Assembly: GCF_002982115.1 (NCBI RefSeq)
Contig: NZ_CP019980.1
Span: forward strand, 3,480,001 to 3,544,000
DNA from: Lysinibacillus sphaericus
GTDB lineage: Bacteria > Bacillota > Bacilli > Bacillales_A > Planococcaceae
Reading direction: 5' to 3'
Length of the DNA: 64,000 nucleotides
Made by a program: the position numbers and the translations under genes. Positions 11,458-20,170 of this stretch are shown here, one piece after another. Within the stretch, counting starts at the first letter, position 1. Every line of letters starts with the position of its first letter. Below the pieces are notes generated by a model. It was given only the letters and a program-made list of their open reading frames with translations. It did not search any database and was not told the DNA's origin.

Positions 11458-11734
11458 ATATAAATTCCCTCGCTCTTGCACTAAAATCAAATATGCTTTG
11501 GCATATTTATGTCTAAATCATTTTATGTGTTGCCTCTATGTGCACACCCTTTTCGTTACTTCCTTCATTGTAATAGCGAACCTTGACGCATCAGTACGTC
11601 TTCTCCAGCGCTTATGCTTGGGGCTAAGTGTTTGTTTAGCAACGATCCTGTACGATTCAAAGTTTCACCCTCAACGATTTTCTTCAAAGACAAGTAGACG
11701 TCATCCTCTGATTGTTAGTTTTATTATAACAAAA
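11458..11734. other. Intergenic region between cotE terminator and mutS
   Basis: About 280 bp without a convincing gene. On the minus strand a TATAAT lies near 11726-11721 just after the cotE terminator, but no good -35 hexamer is spaced 17 bp from it, so a mutS promoter here is only plausible. Short open frames on the plus strand lack ribosome-binding sites and recognisable sequence. Confidence 0.5.
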
Positions 11735-11791
11735 GATACATGCGAAACGCTTATTTCACCTTTGTAAAGATGCTAGCATTTCGCATGTATC
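11731..11791 (-). terminator. Intrinsic terminator downstream of cotE
   Basis: Sixteen-base arms 11791-11776 and 11750-11735 (GATACATGCGAAATGC with GCGTTTCGCATGTATC, one wobble) form a strong hairpin about 20 bp after the cotE stop, followed by UUUUGUU. The hairpin is also preceded by a poly-A/T stretch on the other side, so it may work in both directions. Confidence 0.75.
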
Positions 11792-11812
11792 AAAAAAATA
11801 TCATCTTGTGAT

Positions 11813-12439
11813 TTATCTTGGTCGTTCATCAGGAAACGATGAGGACTCTAAAACAAACCTACCATCGCTGCTTGAGCTAGACGAACTAGAACTAGAACTA
11901 GACGAGGATGACGATGAAGATGAAGATGAGCTTTCGTCATTAAAGCTCCATTCCTCTTCGAAATCTAGCGGATGTACACTAATGCAAATTGTCATTTCAC
12001 CCATTACTTCGACAATCGTCTCACGCTCTACTACAATTTCAAATTTCGTGCCACATGGAGAAATTATCGCTTCCATGCAATTTGGTTCTTGTATCACACG
12101 CACACGTACATCATCGCCAACTGTTACTTCGCCATCTCTAAAATGCAGCTTTACCTTATCTTTATAGTGAACCGTTTCTGAAAACACTGCTGTTTTCGAA
12201 TGATTACTATAAGCATACCATACATTAACATCAAACTTTCCTGACACTTCTACAAATTTACCGACTTTTTTTGCTGAACAAGTATGGTTGATTACCCAGC
12301 AACCGAGAATGCTCGTCGGTTTATTTGTTGGACATAACGTTACACGTTCTTCTGTTCTCTTCTTCCCTTTGGCAACTACTGCTTTCGTCACGATTTGTCG
12401 TAAACGTTTCAGCGCAATTCCTCCTTCGACTCTTTTCAC
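11813..12439 (-). CDS. cotE: Outer spore coat morphogenetic protein CotE with a 22-serine C-terminal tract
   Basis: CotE organises the outer coat of the spore. The body matches the family: VTKAVVAKGKK, NKPTSILGCWVINH, VNVWYAYSNHSKT and QEPNCMEAIISPCGTKFEIVVERE. The tail differs: the usual acidic tail is replaced by 22 consecutive serines (codons at 11932-11867, mixing TCN and AGY) followed by a short basic end. The longest frame begins at GTG 12439 without a Shine-Dalgarno; AAGGAGG at 12426-12420 instead points to CTG 12412 (7-nt spacing), the codon that aligns with Met1 of B. subtilis CotE. The protein is thus 199 or 208 residues against 181 in B. subtilis. It lies between ymcA and mutS, the same neighbours as in B. 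subtilis. Confidence 0.93.
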   Translation of the reverse strand: MKRVEGGIALKRLRQIVTKAVVAKGKKRTEERVTLCPTNKPTSILGCWVINHTCSAKKVGKFVEVSGKFDVNVWYAYSNHSKTAVFSETVHYKDKVKLHFRDGEVTVGDDVRVRVIQEPNCMEAIISPCGTKFEIVVERETIVEVMGEMTICISVHPLDFEEEWSFNDESSSSSSSSSSSSSSSSSSSSSSDGRFVLESSSFPDERPR

Positions 12440-12573
12440 TCCATCATATGCAGGTAGCGCCCATTGGGTGAACAGATTTCATAGAATCTAATTGATTTAC
12501 TTTCTACAATTTTTTATTCAACAGCGGTCACAGAGGCTCTAATTCAGTGTAGATTCCCTTCTAAATTTCGGCA

Positions 12574-12604
12574 TAAAAATAGCCCGAATGCTGTCATTCG
12601 AGCT
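12574..12604 (-). terminator. Intrinsic terminator of the miaB-ymcA operon
   Basis: Minus-strand stem AGCTCGAATG (12604-12595) pairs with CATTCGGGCT (12590-12581), loop ACAG, followed by AUUUUUA. It lies 15 bp after the ymcA stop. Confidence 0.88.
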
Positions 12605-12618
12605 GTTTCTTCTATTAT

Positions 12619-13056
12619 TTATGAGCAACTACCTGGCTGTGTATTTTGTACATACGAACCCGTTTCACCACGTAACACATCGCCACCTGTAGAACGTACA
12701 ATTTCGTTTGTCACATTGTTAGCAATTGTATTTGATACTAATTGTAATAAGTCGTTGACATCGCCTTGTGATTCTTTAAATTGCTGCACAACAGGAATAG
12801 CATTAATTTCTTCTTCAATTTTTGCAATTTTGTCTTCAATCATTTTTAACGCTTTTTCTTTACCTAGGTGTTGAAAGTTTACTGCTTGCTTTTGTAAGCT
12901 TTTTAAACTTGCAATACGTTCACGAACAAGTTGGTTTTCATTAATTTGTGCTTCCGCTTTTTTGAAAAACTCAACTTCTGGTGTATTGGCAATCATATGC
13001 GCAATTTCATGGGATTTCTTAATTAAATCTTCTTTTGTATACAATACTTGAGTCAT
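12619..13056 (-). CDS. ymcA: YlbF/YmcA family protein RicA (YmcA)
   Basis: YmcA, with YlbF and YaaT, forms the Ric complex, which stimulates maturation of operon mRNAs by RNase Y and affects competence, biofilm formation and sporulation in B. subtilis. The 145-residue protein is mostly helical, with heptad-like charged stretches (AEAQINENQLVRERIASL) and the conserved LQKQAVNFQHLGKEKAL segment. It ends PGSCS; a C-terminal cysteine fits the reported iron-sulfur ligation by the complex, though only one Cys is present. The start codon directly follows the miaB stop, so the two are co-translated. RNase Y is encoded in the same window. Confidence 0.92.
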   Translation of the reverse strand: MTQVLYTKEDLIKKSHEIAHMIANTPEVEFFKKAEAQINENQLVRERIASLKSLQKQAVNFQHLGKEKALKMIEDKIAKIEEEINAIPVVQQFKESQGDVNDLLQLVSNTIANNVTNEIVRSTGGDVLRGETGSYVQNTQPGSCS

Positions 13057-14601
13057 TTACGCTTCCACCTTTTCATTTTTTACTACTTCCACAAATTCAC
13101 CAGTTAATGAATAAGAAGTAGCCTCTATTATTTTTACTTTCACTAACTGACCAATCAACTCTGAAGGTGCTTTAAAATTCACGAGACGATTTTTACGCGT
13201 ATAGCCAGCAAGCACATCATCACGACGTTTACTTGTTCCTTCTACTAACACTTCAACCACTTCGCCCATCAAGCCTTCTAGCGCTTTTCTAGAATATTCT
13301 TGTACGACAGCATTTAAACGATGTAGACGTTCCTTTTTCACCTCTTCAGGTACATTATCAACCATTTTAGCGGCTGGCGTTCCTTCACGAGGAGAGTAAA
13401 TATACGTAAAGGCCATATCAAAGCCTACTTCACGATATAAAGATAACGTCTCTTCGAATTGCTCTTCCGTTTCGTTTGGGTAACCAACAATAATATCCGT
13501 TGTTAATGTAACACCTGGGATAGCGGCTTTAATCTTATCTACTAAGCTAAGGAAATGCTCACGACTATATTTGCGCGCCATAATTTTTAATACGTCATTT
13601 GAGCCTGATTGTACCGGTAAGTGAATGTGTTCAACTAAATTGCCACCTTTCGCCAATACCTCGATTAAATGATCATCAAAATCACGCGGGTGACTTGTTG
13701 TAAAGCGAATACGTGGAATATCTATTTTTCGCAATTCATTCATTAAATCACCAAGTCGATAATCCATGTCCTCAAAATCTTTGCCGTAAGCGTTGACATT
13801 TTGCCCTAATAGCATGATTTCTTTATAGCCTGCAGCAGCTAGCTCACGCACTTCTGCTATGATTTCCTCTGGACGGCGACTACGTTCTTTACCACGTGTA
13901 TAAGGTACAATGCAGTACGTACAAAACTTGTCACAGCCATACATAATATTGACCCAAGCTTTTATGGAACCTAGACGTTTTTTCGGCAAGTTTTCAATAA
14001 CGTCGCCCTCTTTCGACCAAACCTCCACAACCATTTCTTTCGACATATACGCTTCTTTTAAAATATTTGGTAGGCGATGAATATTGTGCGTACCAAATAC
14101 CATATCGACGTGTGGATACGTTTTTAAAATTTTATTGACTACGGATTCTTCCTGTGACATACAACCACAGACGCCAATTAACATTTCTGGATTTTTACGT
14201 TTATATTTTAGCAGGAAACCAAGCTCTCCAAATACTTTGTTTTCTGCATTTTCACGAATCGCACATGTATTCAGTAACACCACATCTGCTTCTTCGATAA
14301 TGTCAGTTGAAGTATAGCCAAGTTGCATAAAAATACCAGCCATTACTTCTGTATCATGCTCATTCATCTGACAGCCGTACGTACGGATATAAAACGTCCG
14401 CCCTTCACCCATGCCAGCGAATTGTTCAGCAATTTGGAAGTCTTTATGATATTTCACTTCTTCTTTGCCACGTTTTTTTGCATCTTTTAATGAAGGTGCC
14501 GTAAAGACCTTCTCAAAATATTTACTATAATCCTTTTCAGGCTTGTCTTCTTTTTTTGGTTGATTGACTTGTTGACTTGTTAAGCGTTGTTCCTCATTCA
14601 T
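13057..14601 (-). CDS. miaB: tRNA-2-methylthio-N6-dimethylallyladenosine synthase MiaB
   Basis: MiaB is a radical-SAM methylthiotransferase that converts i6A37 to ms2i6A37 in tRNA, acting after MiaA. The 514-residue protein has an N-terminal UPF0004 domain with cluster cysteines in [10 protein letters not shown] (Cys77), NTCAIREN and [10 protein letters not shown], the radical-SAM triad CDKFCTYC, and a C-terminal TRAM domain ending [10 protein letters not shown] charged N-terminal extension of about 65 residues is usual in Bacillales. It is first in the miaB-ymcA operon, as in B. subtilis ymcB-ymcA. Confidence 0.97.
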   Translation of the reverse strand: MNEEQRLTSQQVNQPKKEDKPEKDYSKYFEKVFTAPSLKDAKKRGKEEVKYHKDFQIAEQFAGMGEGRTFYIRTYGCQMNEHDTEVMAGIFMQLGYTSTDIIEEADVVLLNTCAIRENAENKVFGELGFLLKYKRKNPEMLIGVCGCMSQEESVVNKILKTYPHVDMVFGTHNIHRLPNILKEAYMSKEMVVEVWSKEGDVIENLPKKRLGSIKAWVNIMYGCDKFCTYCIVPYTRGKERSRRPEEIIAEVRELAAAGYKEIMLLGQNVNAYGKDFEDMDYRLGDLMNELRKIDIPRIRFTTSHPRDFDDHLIEVLAKGGNLVEHIHLPVQSGSNDVLKIMARKYSREHFLSLVDKIKAAIPGVTLTTDIIVGYPNETEEQFEETLSLYREVGFDMAFTYIYSPREGTPAAKMVDNVPEEVKKERLHRLNAVVQEYSRKALEGLMGEVVEVLVEGTSKRRDDVLAGYTRKNRLVNFKAPSELIGQLVKVKIIEATSYSLTGEFVEVVKNEKVEA

Positions 14602-14792
14602 TGCAGGTCAGGTAACTCCTTTCAAACGAAATCCGTGCATTCGAATTCCCATTTTACTATTATACTGAATGATTACTACTTCCTACAAGGTTTGCGTACT
14701 AAATGTCGTGGTTTTGACTTAAATACACTTTCTTAGCCAGAAGAATTCGACATTTCCTCTTTTGTAAAATCTAGTTGCCACTGCTTGCAACA

Positions 14793-14826
14793 GAAAAAAT
14801 CACCGATGACAAGTATCAACGGTGAT
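14793..14826 (-). terminator. Intrinsic terminator of the organophosphorus transport operon
   Basis: Minus-strand ATCACCG (14826-14820) pairs with CGGTGAT (14805-14799), followed by six U (14798-14793). It lies directly after the last gene of the seven-gene operon. Confidence 0.87.
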
Positions 14827-14831
14827 CTTCG

Positions 14832-15845
14832 TTAAAGCTCGAGATATTTCTTGGTGCGTTGTTGGAAGCCCAAAAGCTTTTTGACACCCAAAGTTTTTAG
14901 CCAATCTGTATTGGCAAATGTATAGTTTCCTAAATCATCTGGGAAGTGGGCGTCTGAAGATACGGTAAACTCGACACCTCGTTTCACGAGAACTTGCAAA
15001 AATAGTGGACCGGGGCACATTTCTTTAACGGGATAGCGATAATATAATCCTGCGTTTATTTCTGTAGCGGTTTGTGTTGTGACAAGCGCCTGTGCAATCT
15101 GTTCATACCATAAAAGATTAAACGCCTCATCCTGCACATGATAATTAAAGACTTTAAAATTATCCAAATGAGCTACAAAATCAAACATATTAGACTGAAT
15201 CATTTGCACAACAGTGTTATAAAACTGTGTATACGTCATCTGTAAAGTTGGCTGGTCCATCTTTTTAAATAGATGCTCCGTTTGTGGATTATCAAAACCC
15301 CAGCCATCTATAAAATGAACCGAGCCAATTACATAATCCCACGGATGCCCTTGTAGGAGCGCAGTCAATTCTTCTTCACCGCCTACAAAATAATCCGCTT
15401 CAATCCCTAATCTTAACTCAACACCGTGCTGACGCCATTTGTCCTTTGCCTTGTCAATTGCCTTTACGAAATCGTCCATACTTTCTGTCATCACACTATT
15501 TAGCCAGTATCGTTGGAGTTGACCGATTTCTGTTGATTCATCCAATTGCATATAACGCTCAAAATAGGGGCGCGTTTCCTTAAACCGATACAAATGATCC
15601 ACAATGCCTACCTCTCGTAAACCAAGTTGCTTTGCCCGTTGTAAATACAAATCGAGCCATTCTTCACTATAACAGCCATTATGCAATCTTTTAGCAAGCG
15701 TTGCCACTTGCCACTCCATTAAAGCTTTCGAGCCATTGTCAACATTTTTTAGGTCATGAAAATTGGCTATAGCTTGTGAAGTTCGCTCCAACCAACGAAA
15801 AGAATAAGGACCCTCCTCTAAATGTACATGATAATCAATTGTCAT
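14832..15845 (-). CDS. PHP-domain metal-dependent phosphoesterase
   Basis: A 337-residue PHP-domain protein. The metal-ligand motifs appear in family order: YHVHLEEG, VDHLYRF, GIEADYF, GSVHFIDGW, FVAHLDNF and SSDAHFPDDLG. PHP enzymes include HisJ-type histidinol phosphatases and phosphoesterases of phosphonate and nucleotide metabolism; no his genes are nearby, so histidinol phosphate is unlikely. Start ATG 15845 overlaps the TGA of the DeoR gene as TGATG and has GGAGG 9 nt upstream; TTG 15848 is the less likely alternative. It is last in an operon with an ABC importer and a second, unrelated phosphatase. I infer hydrolysis of an imported phosphorylated compound; the substrate is unknown. Confidence 0.8.
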   Translation of the reverse strand: MTIDYHVHLEEGPYSFRWLERTSQAIANFHDLKNVDNGSKALMEWQVATLAKRLHNGCYSEEWLDLYLQRAKQLGLREVGIVDHLYRFKETRPYFERYMQLDESTEIGQLQRYWLNSVMTESMDDFVKAIDKAKDKWRQHGVELRLGIEADYFVGGEEELTALLQGHPWDYVIGSVHFIDGWGFDNPQTEHLFKKMDQPTLQMTYTQFYNTVVQMIQSNMFDFVAHLDNFKVFNYHVQDEAFNLLWYEQIAQALVTTQTATEINAGLYYRYPVKEMCPGPLFLQVLVKRGVEFTVSSDAHFPDDLGNYTFANTDWLKTLGVKKLLGFQQRTKKYLEL

Positions 15846-16627
15846 CAACTCTTCCCTCCACTACATACTGTCCATTGTTCTTCGTACGCTTGCCATTCCT
15901 CAGGACAAGCCATATCACACATGATTTCCGTACATTGTGCCAAATCACAAATTTGATAAAATGATTTGCCATTAAGCTTTGATGCATCCGCTAGTAATAT
16001 ACAATTCTTACTTTGTTGGAGCATTTTTTGGGAAATCAAGGATTCATCTAAATCATAATCATAGACAATGCCATCCTGGATGCCCCCGCATGATAAAAAT
16101 GCCTTATCAAAGTTCATATGACTTAACCATTCCAACGTCATCGCACCCGCAACTGAAGCTTGCCTTGGATTTGTTGTACCGCCTAGTAAAATAACTTTCC
16201 CTGTCATCCGTCTTTCTTCAATGGCGAGATTAAACTGTGCGGCGGCGGCAATAGAATTAGTGACAACCGTAATATCATCAACTGCCATTAAGTAATCCGC
16301 TATATGGACTGTTGTCGTCCCTGTATCAACGGCAATCGTATCTCCATCACAGATACGCTGAGCAGCCTGACGTGCAATAGCACATTTCGCCTCTTTATGC
16401 ATTTGCAGTTTTCGCAAAAATGCTGGCTCCGTTCGAACGTTGGTATATTTGATTGCCCCTCCATGCACTCGGGTCAATAAATGCTGTTGTTCTAGCTCAT
16501 CCAAATCTCGACGAACTGTTTCAGGTGCTACGAGCAGTGTCTCAGCAATATTCGCTACAATAATTTTGCCATCAAGCTCTAACTGCTTTAAAATAAATTC
16601 AAAACGTTCAATTTTTGCATATGTCAT
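15845..16627 (-). CDS. DeoR-family transcriptional regulator
   Basis: A 260-residue regulator. The N-terminal winged helix shows VANIAETLLVAPETVRRDL followed by the family hallmark RVHGGAI; the C-terminal DeoRC sensor domain has the phosphosugar-binding VDTGTTTVHIADYL and LGGTT. DeoR proteins usually repress and are released by a phosphorylated metabolite. The start overlaps the ATPase stop as ATGA and the stop overlaps the PHP gene start, so it is made with the operon it most likely controls. A regulator sensing a sugar phosphate in an operon with two phosphoesterases suggests a phosphorylated substrate or product. Confidence 0.88.
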   Translation of the reverse strand: MTYAKIERFEFILKQLELDGKIIVANIAETLLVAPETVRRDLDELEQQHLLTRVHGGAIKYTNVRTEPAFLRKLQMHKEAKCAIARQAAQRICDGDTIAVDTGTTTVHIADYLMAVDDITVVTNSIAAAAQFNLAIEERRMTGKVILLGGTTNPRQASVAGAMTLEWLSHMNFDKAFLSCGGIQDGIVYDYDLDESLISQKMLQQSKNCILLADASKLNGKSFYQICDLAQCTEIMCDMACPEEWQAYEEQWTVCSGGKS

Positions 16628-17625
16628 GACAGTGCAATCACATCTTCCTTCGCTACATAACAGTTGTAGTTTTTACCCAATTCAAGCGTATGCCCACGTT
16701 GATGTAACTGCTCCATTGTAAACATACAGTCACCTTCAAGCGTTGTACGGATAATATTGCCACTCATGAGTGACTGTGTCGCTACACCGCGAAGGCAAAG
16801 GTCACCTTCCATCATCTCTAAATGAAGAGCTTCTGGTCGTATGGCAAACTTGTTATTATCCCCAGGTAATTTTTCTCCAATCATTGTCTCTAACACTTGT
16901 CTAGGAATAACATTATAATGACCAATGAAATTGGCGATAAATTCACTTTGTGGATTTGTATAAATCTCTGTCGGTGTACCATATTGCGCAATTTGCCCAT
17001 TACTCATCACAAATATTTTGTCTGACACAGCCATAGCTTCATCTTGATCATGTGTTACTAAAATCATCGTCATGCCAAGCTTGCGTTGTATTGCCCGTAA
17101 ATCGGTCTGCAATTTTTTTCGTATTTGGGCATCAAGTGCACTAAGAGGTTCATCTAAAAGCAATACTTTCGGTCGCACAATAAGCGCACGTGCAAGCGCT
17201 ACACGTTGCTGTTGCCCGCCGGATAACTCCTTTGGATAAGCATTCGCTTTTTCTGTCAAATGGACGATATGGAGCATTTCTTGTACACGTTGTTCTAGCT
17301 CTGTATTATTAACTTTTTGCATCCGCAAACCAAATGCTATATTTTCTTTAACAGTCATATTGGGAAATAGCGCATAAGATTGAAAAACCATGCCCACTTG
17401 GCGCTCTTTCGGTTGGACACCATTCATGTTTTGTCCTTCCAATTGAATTTCTCCTGCTGTAGCATTTGTTAAGCCCGCAATAATACGCAAAATGGTACTT
17501 TTCCCACAGCCACTCGGCCCTAAAAGCGTAATTAATTGACCTTTTTCAATTGTCATATTGATATTGGATAAGACAGTTGTTTGGTCATATTTTTTATGAA
17601 GTCCTTCAATCACAATATAGCTCAT
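16624..17625 (-). CDS. ABC transporter ATP-binding protein (FbpC/PotA/PhnT-like)
   Basis: The ATPase of an importer, 333 residues. Walker A LGPSGCGKST is near residue 34, Q-loop QVGMVFQSYALFPN follows, then signature LSGGQQQRVALARAL and Walker B VLLLDEPLSALD. The C-terminal 90 residues form a TOBE-like regulatory domain (FAIRPEALHLE). This CUT1/FbpC-type architecture serves ferric ion, polyamine, thiamine or 2-aminoethylphosphonate importers. It overlaps the permease gene upstream (ATGA) and the DeoR gene downstream (ATGA). The neighbouring phosphoesterases favour an organophosphorus substrate over iron. Confidence 0.9.
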   Translation of the reverse strand: MSYIVIEGLHKKYDQTTVLSNINMTIEKGQLITLLGPSGCGKSTILRIIAGLTNATAGEIQLEGQNMNGVQPKERQVGMVFQSYALFPNMTVKENIAFGLRMQKVNNTELEQRVQEMLHIVHLTEKANAYPKELSGGQQQRVALARALIVRPKVLLLDEPLSALDAQIRKKLQTDLRAIQRKLGMTMILVTHDQDEAMAVSDKIFVMSNGQIAQYGTPTEIYTNPQSEFIANFIGHYNVIPRQVLETMIGEKLPGDNNKFAIRPEALHLEMMEGDLCLRGVATQSLMSGNIIRTTLEGDCMFTMEQLHQRGHTLELGKNYNCYVAKEDVIALS

Positions 17626-18407
17626 AAATTCGTCGCACCTTTCGAACGTTTCGTTAATATCGCAATAGCGAACGTTAATAAGCCCATCAGAACGATATAA
17701 ATAAAGACAACTGCGCTAGCAATATGACCGCTCGTACTTAGCTTTTTCATTAAATAAATTTGTACCGTTTCAAAGCGTGAGCCGACGACTAAGTTAATAA
17801 GTACAAATTCTCCAAATAGTACGGAAAACGATAATAATGCACCTGCAAACAAGCCTGGATAAACGGTAGGCAACAGTATTTTCGTAAATGCCTGTGTTTT
17901 CGTTGCGCCTAATAATTGCGCAGCATCCAATAGCTGTCTTGCATCTACATTACGCAAGCTATTGCGCGTGCCTTGATAAATATAGGGCAAAATACCGATT
18001 ACATAGGCACCCAATACGACCAAGATCATGGGTACACCTATTGTTGAATACACCCGAATCAAGCCAACAGCTAAAATAATCCCTGGAAATGAATAGACCA
18101 TTACAACGGCAACTTGAATCCATTTCTCATACTTTGGAAAATACAAAACGATGACAAAAATTGCAGGGACAATAACGATTAGTGCGATGATAACTGCCCC
18201 TCCCGCAAGGAGGACAGAGCGGCCAAATGCTTGCATAAATGCCGTATCTTGAAACAGTGTAGCCAGCCACTTGAATGTTAGCCCCTCGGGAAAAATACTT
18301 TTATGCCACTTTGACGAAAAAGCATACAGCATTGTCGCTACAATCGGTAATAGCAAATACAACATTAAAAAGAGGAAAATGATATTAGCTAAACTTCTTT
18401 TTTTCAC
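17622..18407 (-). CDS. ABC transporter permease (second subunit)
   Basis: A 261-residue inner-membrane permease with about six membrane segments; the first is near residues 8-30. The cytoplasmic coupling motif with core DAAQLLGATKTQAFTKILLP (EAA loop) is clear. It pairs with the permease gene upstream, sharing one base with it, and overlaps the ATPase gene by ATGA. The start is GTG at 18407 and the length is normal for the FbpB/PhnV-type family with split permeases. Confidence 0.9.
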   Translation of the reverse strand: MKKRSLANIIFLFLMLYLLLPIVATMLYAFSSKWHKSIFPEGLTFKWLATLFQDTAFMQAFGRSVLLAGGAVIIALIVIVPAIFVIVLYFPKYEKWIQVAVVMVYSFPGIILAVGLIRVYSTIGVPMILVVLGAYVIGILPYIYQGTRNSLRNVDARQLLDAAQLLGATKTQAFTKILLPTVYPGLFAGALLSFSVLFGEFVLINLVVGSRFETVQIYLMKKLSTSGHIASAVVFIYIVLMGLLTFAIAILTKRSKGATNL

Positions 18408-19249
18408 TATAATTTCCCCCTCGTCTTTTTAATGCTCCATTCACTTATCAGCATGGCAGTTACCATTGTTACCGCTAGCAATACAGCAATCGCACTTGCC
18501 AACTCGGGTTGTGCAAATATATCTCCTTTAATGAGTGCTCCAATACGAATGGCCACTAAATTGTAATTACTATTTGTCAAAGCGTAAGCAGATGCATAGG
18601 CACCCATTGCATTGGCAAACAACACACTAAAGGTTCCAACAATCCCTGGTAACATAACAGGTATCCCTACCTTCAGCCAAAACTGTAAAGTAGAAGCTCC
18701 TAAAAGAGCGGCTGCTTCCTTCCATTGCTGCTGAATACCATCATAAATTGGATACAATAGCATCAATGCTAATGGCAGTTGAAAATAAATATAAATGAGT
18801 AATAGACCACTCCAGCTATAAAGGGAAAATGACGATAAAGCGCCAATTTCCCACTTATCAAATAGCAAAGTAAATAATCCACTATTCCCAAGCAATACAA
18901 TAAACGCAAAAGCTAAAGGAATACCTGAAAAATTTGATGTTAAATTGGTAAGTATTAAAATTTTCTCCCGTACCGGCTGTGAAAAGTGCGTAATGGCATA
19001 CACTGCAAACAATGTAACGACGAGCGCAATCACAGCCGAAATAACGGATAATGTCAAACTATTTTTAAAACCTTGTAAAATATACGTATTCGTTAAGACA
19101 GATTTGTATTGTGCTAACGTAAATCCTTCGCTATTACTAAAGCTCGTTATCAGCATATACAGTAAAGGCACAAGGAAAAATAACAGAACAAGTAATAAGA
19201 AAGGTGTAAGCCAGGCAAACGATTGCCGCTTAGAAATCAAAACAATCAC
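18407..19249 (-). CDS. ABC transporter permease (first subunit)
   Basis: A 280-residue permease with about six membrane segments, the first at residues 12-35 (WLTPFLLLVLLFFLVPLLY). The EAA loop reads EAAALLGASTLQFWLKVGIP. It starts at GTG 19249 with only a weak Shine-Dalgarno (GAAAG), and is separated from the upstream phosphatase gene by 87 bp of AT-rich sequence, so a secondary promoter there is possible but no clear one is seen. Confidence 0.9.
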   Translation of the reverse strand: MIVLISKRQSFAWLTPFLLLVLLFFLVPLLYMLITSFSNSEGFTLAQYKSVLTNTYILQGFKNSLTLSVISAVIALVVTLFAVYAITHFSQPVREKILILTNLTSNFSGIPLAFAFIVLLGNSGLFTLLFDKWEIGALSSFSLYSWSGLLLIYIYFQLPLALMLLYPIYDGIQQQWKEAAALLGASTLQFWLKVGIPVMLPGIVGTFSVLFANAMGAYASAYALTNSNYNLVAIRIGALIKGDIFAQPELASAIAVLLAVTMVTAMLISEWSIKKTRGKL

Positions 19250-19336
19250 TACTTTCTAACTTAAAGATTTTGTTGCTCTTCGGCTTTCAAATTTATAATG
19301 AAAATTGTTCAAAATTCCCTGATATTATTCAATGTT

Positions 19337-20170
19337 TTATTTTACTGTCTGAACTCCCTCTAATAGTAATGGCACCATTTCCTCTGAAGGCGCTATATTT
19401 AGCAGGTGACAGCAAAGAGGTGCTACTTGTAGCTGGGATACTACACCGTCTTTTATACCTGCTTTCACTGTTTGAGAGATGACAAACATCGGTACATGTC
19501 GATCCTCCATCGTTGTCCCACCATGATTACCATCACTTGTCATCCCATGATCTGCTGTCACAATGACATCATATCCTTGCGCCATGCATTTGGGTATAAA
19601 CAACGACAATAGGGCATCCACAGCTAATACACGATTACGATATTGCGCTGAATTTGCTGTAAATTTATGCCCGTCATCATCTACATTCATCGGATGAATA
19701 TATAAGAAATCTGGTTGTTTTTGGTCCATTAACCATGCGGCATCTGCAAACAAATGGCTATCAGGATAATGATCCTCAAAGTAAAACAAGCCATTTTCAA
19801 TCGGTAGCTGTTTATCGAATTGTAAACGATCTTCCATATGTTGAAAGGGTGCACGATTATAAAGTTCACTTACCCAATAATAGGCAGCCGCTGCAGTCGA
19901 TAAACCATTGGACTGTGCTAAATGGAATAAACTATTTTGTGTTGATAAGCGCACCGTCATATTACTCGTGACGCCATGAACAATTGGTGGAGTGCCCGTT
20001 AAAATCGTTTCATATAATGGTCTCGATAGTGATGGTACTTCCGAACGTACTTCAAAACGCGAGGCCATCTTGCGTTCTACTAAATGTTGCATAAAGCCCA
20101 TATGTGTACAGGCAGTATCAAAACGAAGTGCATCAACAACAATGAGGACAACTTTGTTATTATTTGGCAT
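19337..20170 (-). CDS. Alkaline-phosphatase-superfamily phosphodiesterase/phosphatase
   Basis: A 277-residue enzyme of the nucleotide pyrophosphatase/phosphodiesterase branch of the alkaline phosphatase superfamily. Metal ligands are visible in VVDALRFD (start), DDDGHKF (middle) and TADHGMTSDGNHGG (late). The nucleophile region is VPSLSRPLYETILTGTPP, with Ser where NPP enzymes usually have Thr; the downstream TG..P..HG pattern is kept. No signal peptide, so it probably acts inside the cell on imported substrate. Phosphonoacetate hydrolase also belongs to this superfamily and is an alternative. It overlaps the end of the binding-protein gene by 11 nt, so the two are tightly coupled. Confidence 0.85.
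   Translation of the reverse strand: MPNNNKVVLIVVDALRFDTACTHMGFMQHLVERKMASRFEVRSEVPSLSRPLYETILTGTPPIVHGVTSNMTVRLSTQNSLFHLAQSNGLSTAAAAYYWVSELYNRAPFQHMEDRLQFDKQLPIENGLFYFEDHYPDSHLFADAAWLMDQKQPDFLYIHPMNVDDDGHKFTANSAQYRNRVLAVDALLSLFIPKCMAQGYDVIVTADHGMTSDGNHGGTTMEDRHVPMFVISQTVKAGIKDGVVSQLQVAPLCCHLLNIAPSEEMVPLLLEGVQTVK

Noticed and set aside
11498..11767. Plus-strand frame of 89 codons in the mutS-cotE gap
   Set aside because: No ribosome-binding site, runs through the cotE terminator hairpin and is unlike any known protein.
11808..12167. Plus-strand frame of 119 codons rich in Leu, Asp and Glu opposite cotE
   Set aside because: It is the reverse of the CotE serine tract and body; no ribosome-binding site and CotE is clearly the real gene.
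14832..15845. Histidinol phosphatase HisJ for the PHP gene
   Set aside because: The fold fits, but no histidine genes are nearby and the operon is a transport cassette with DeoR control.
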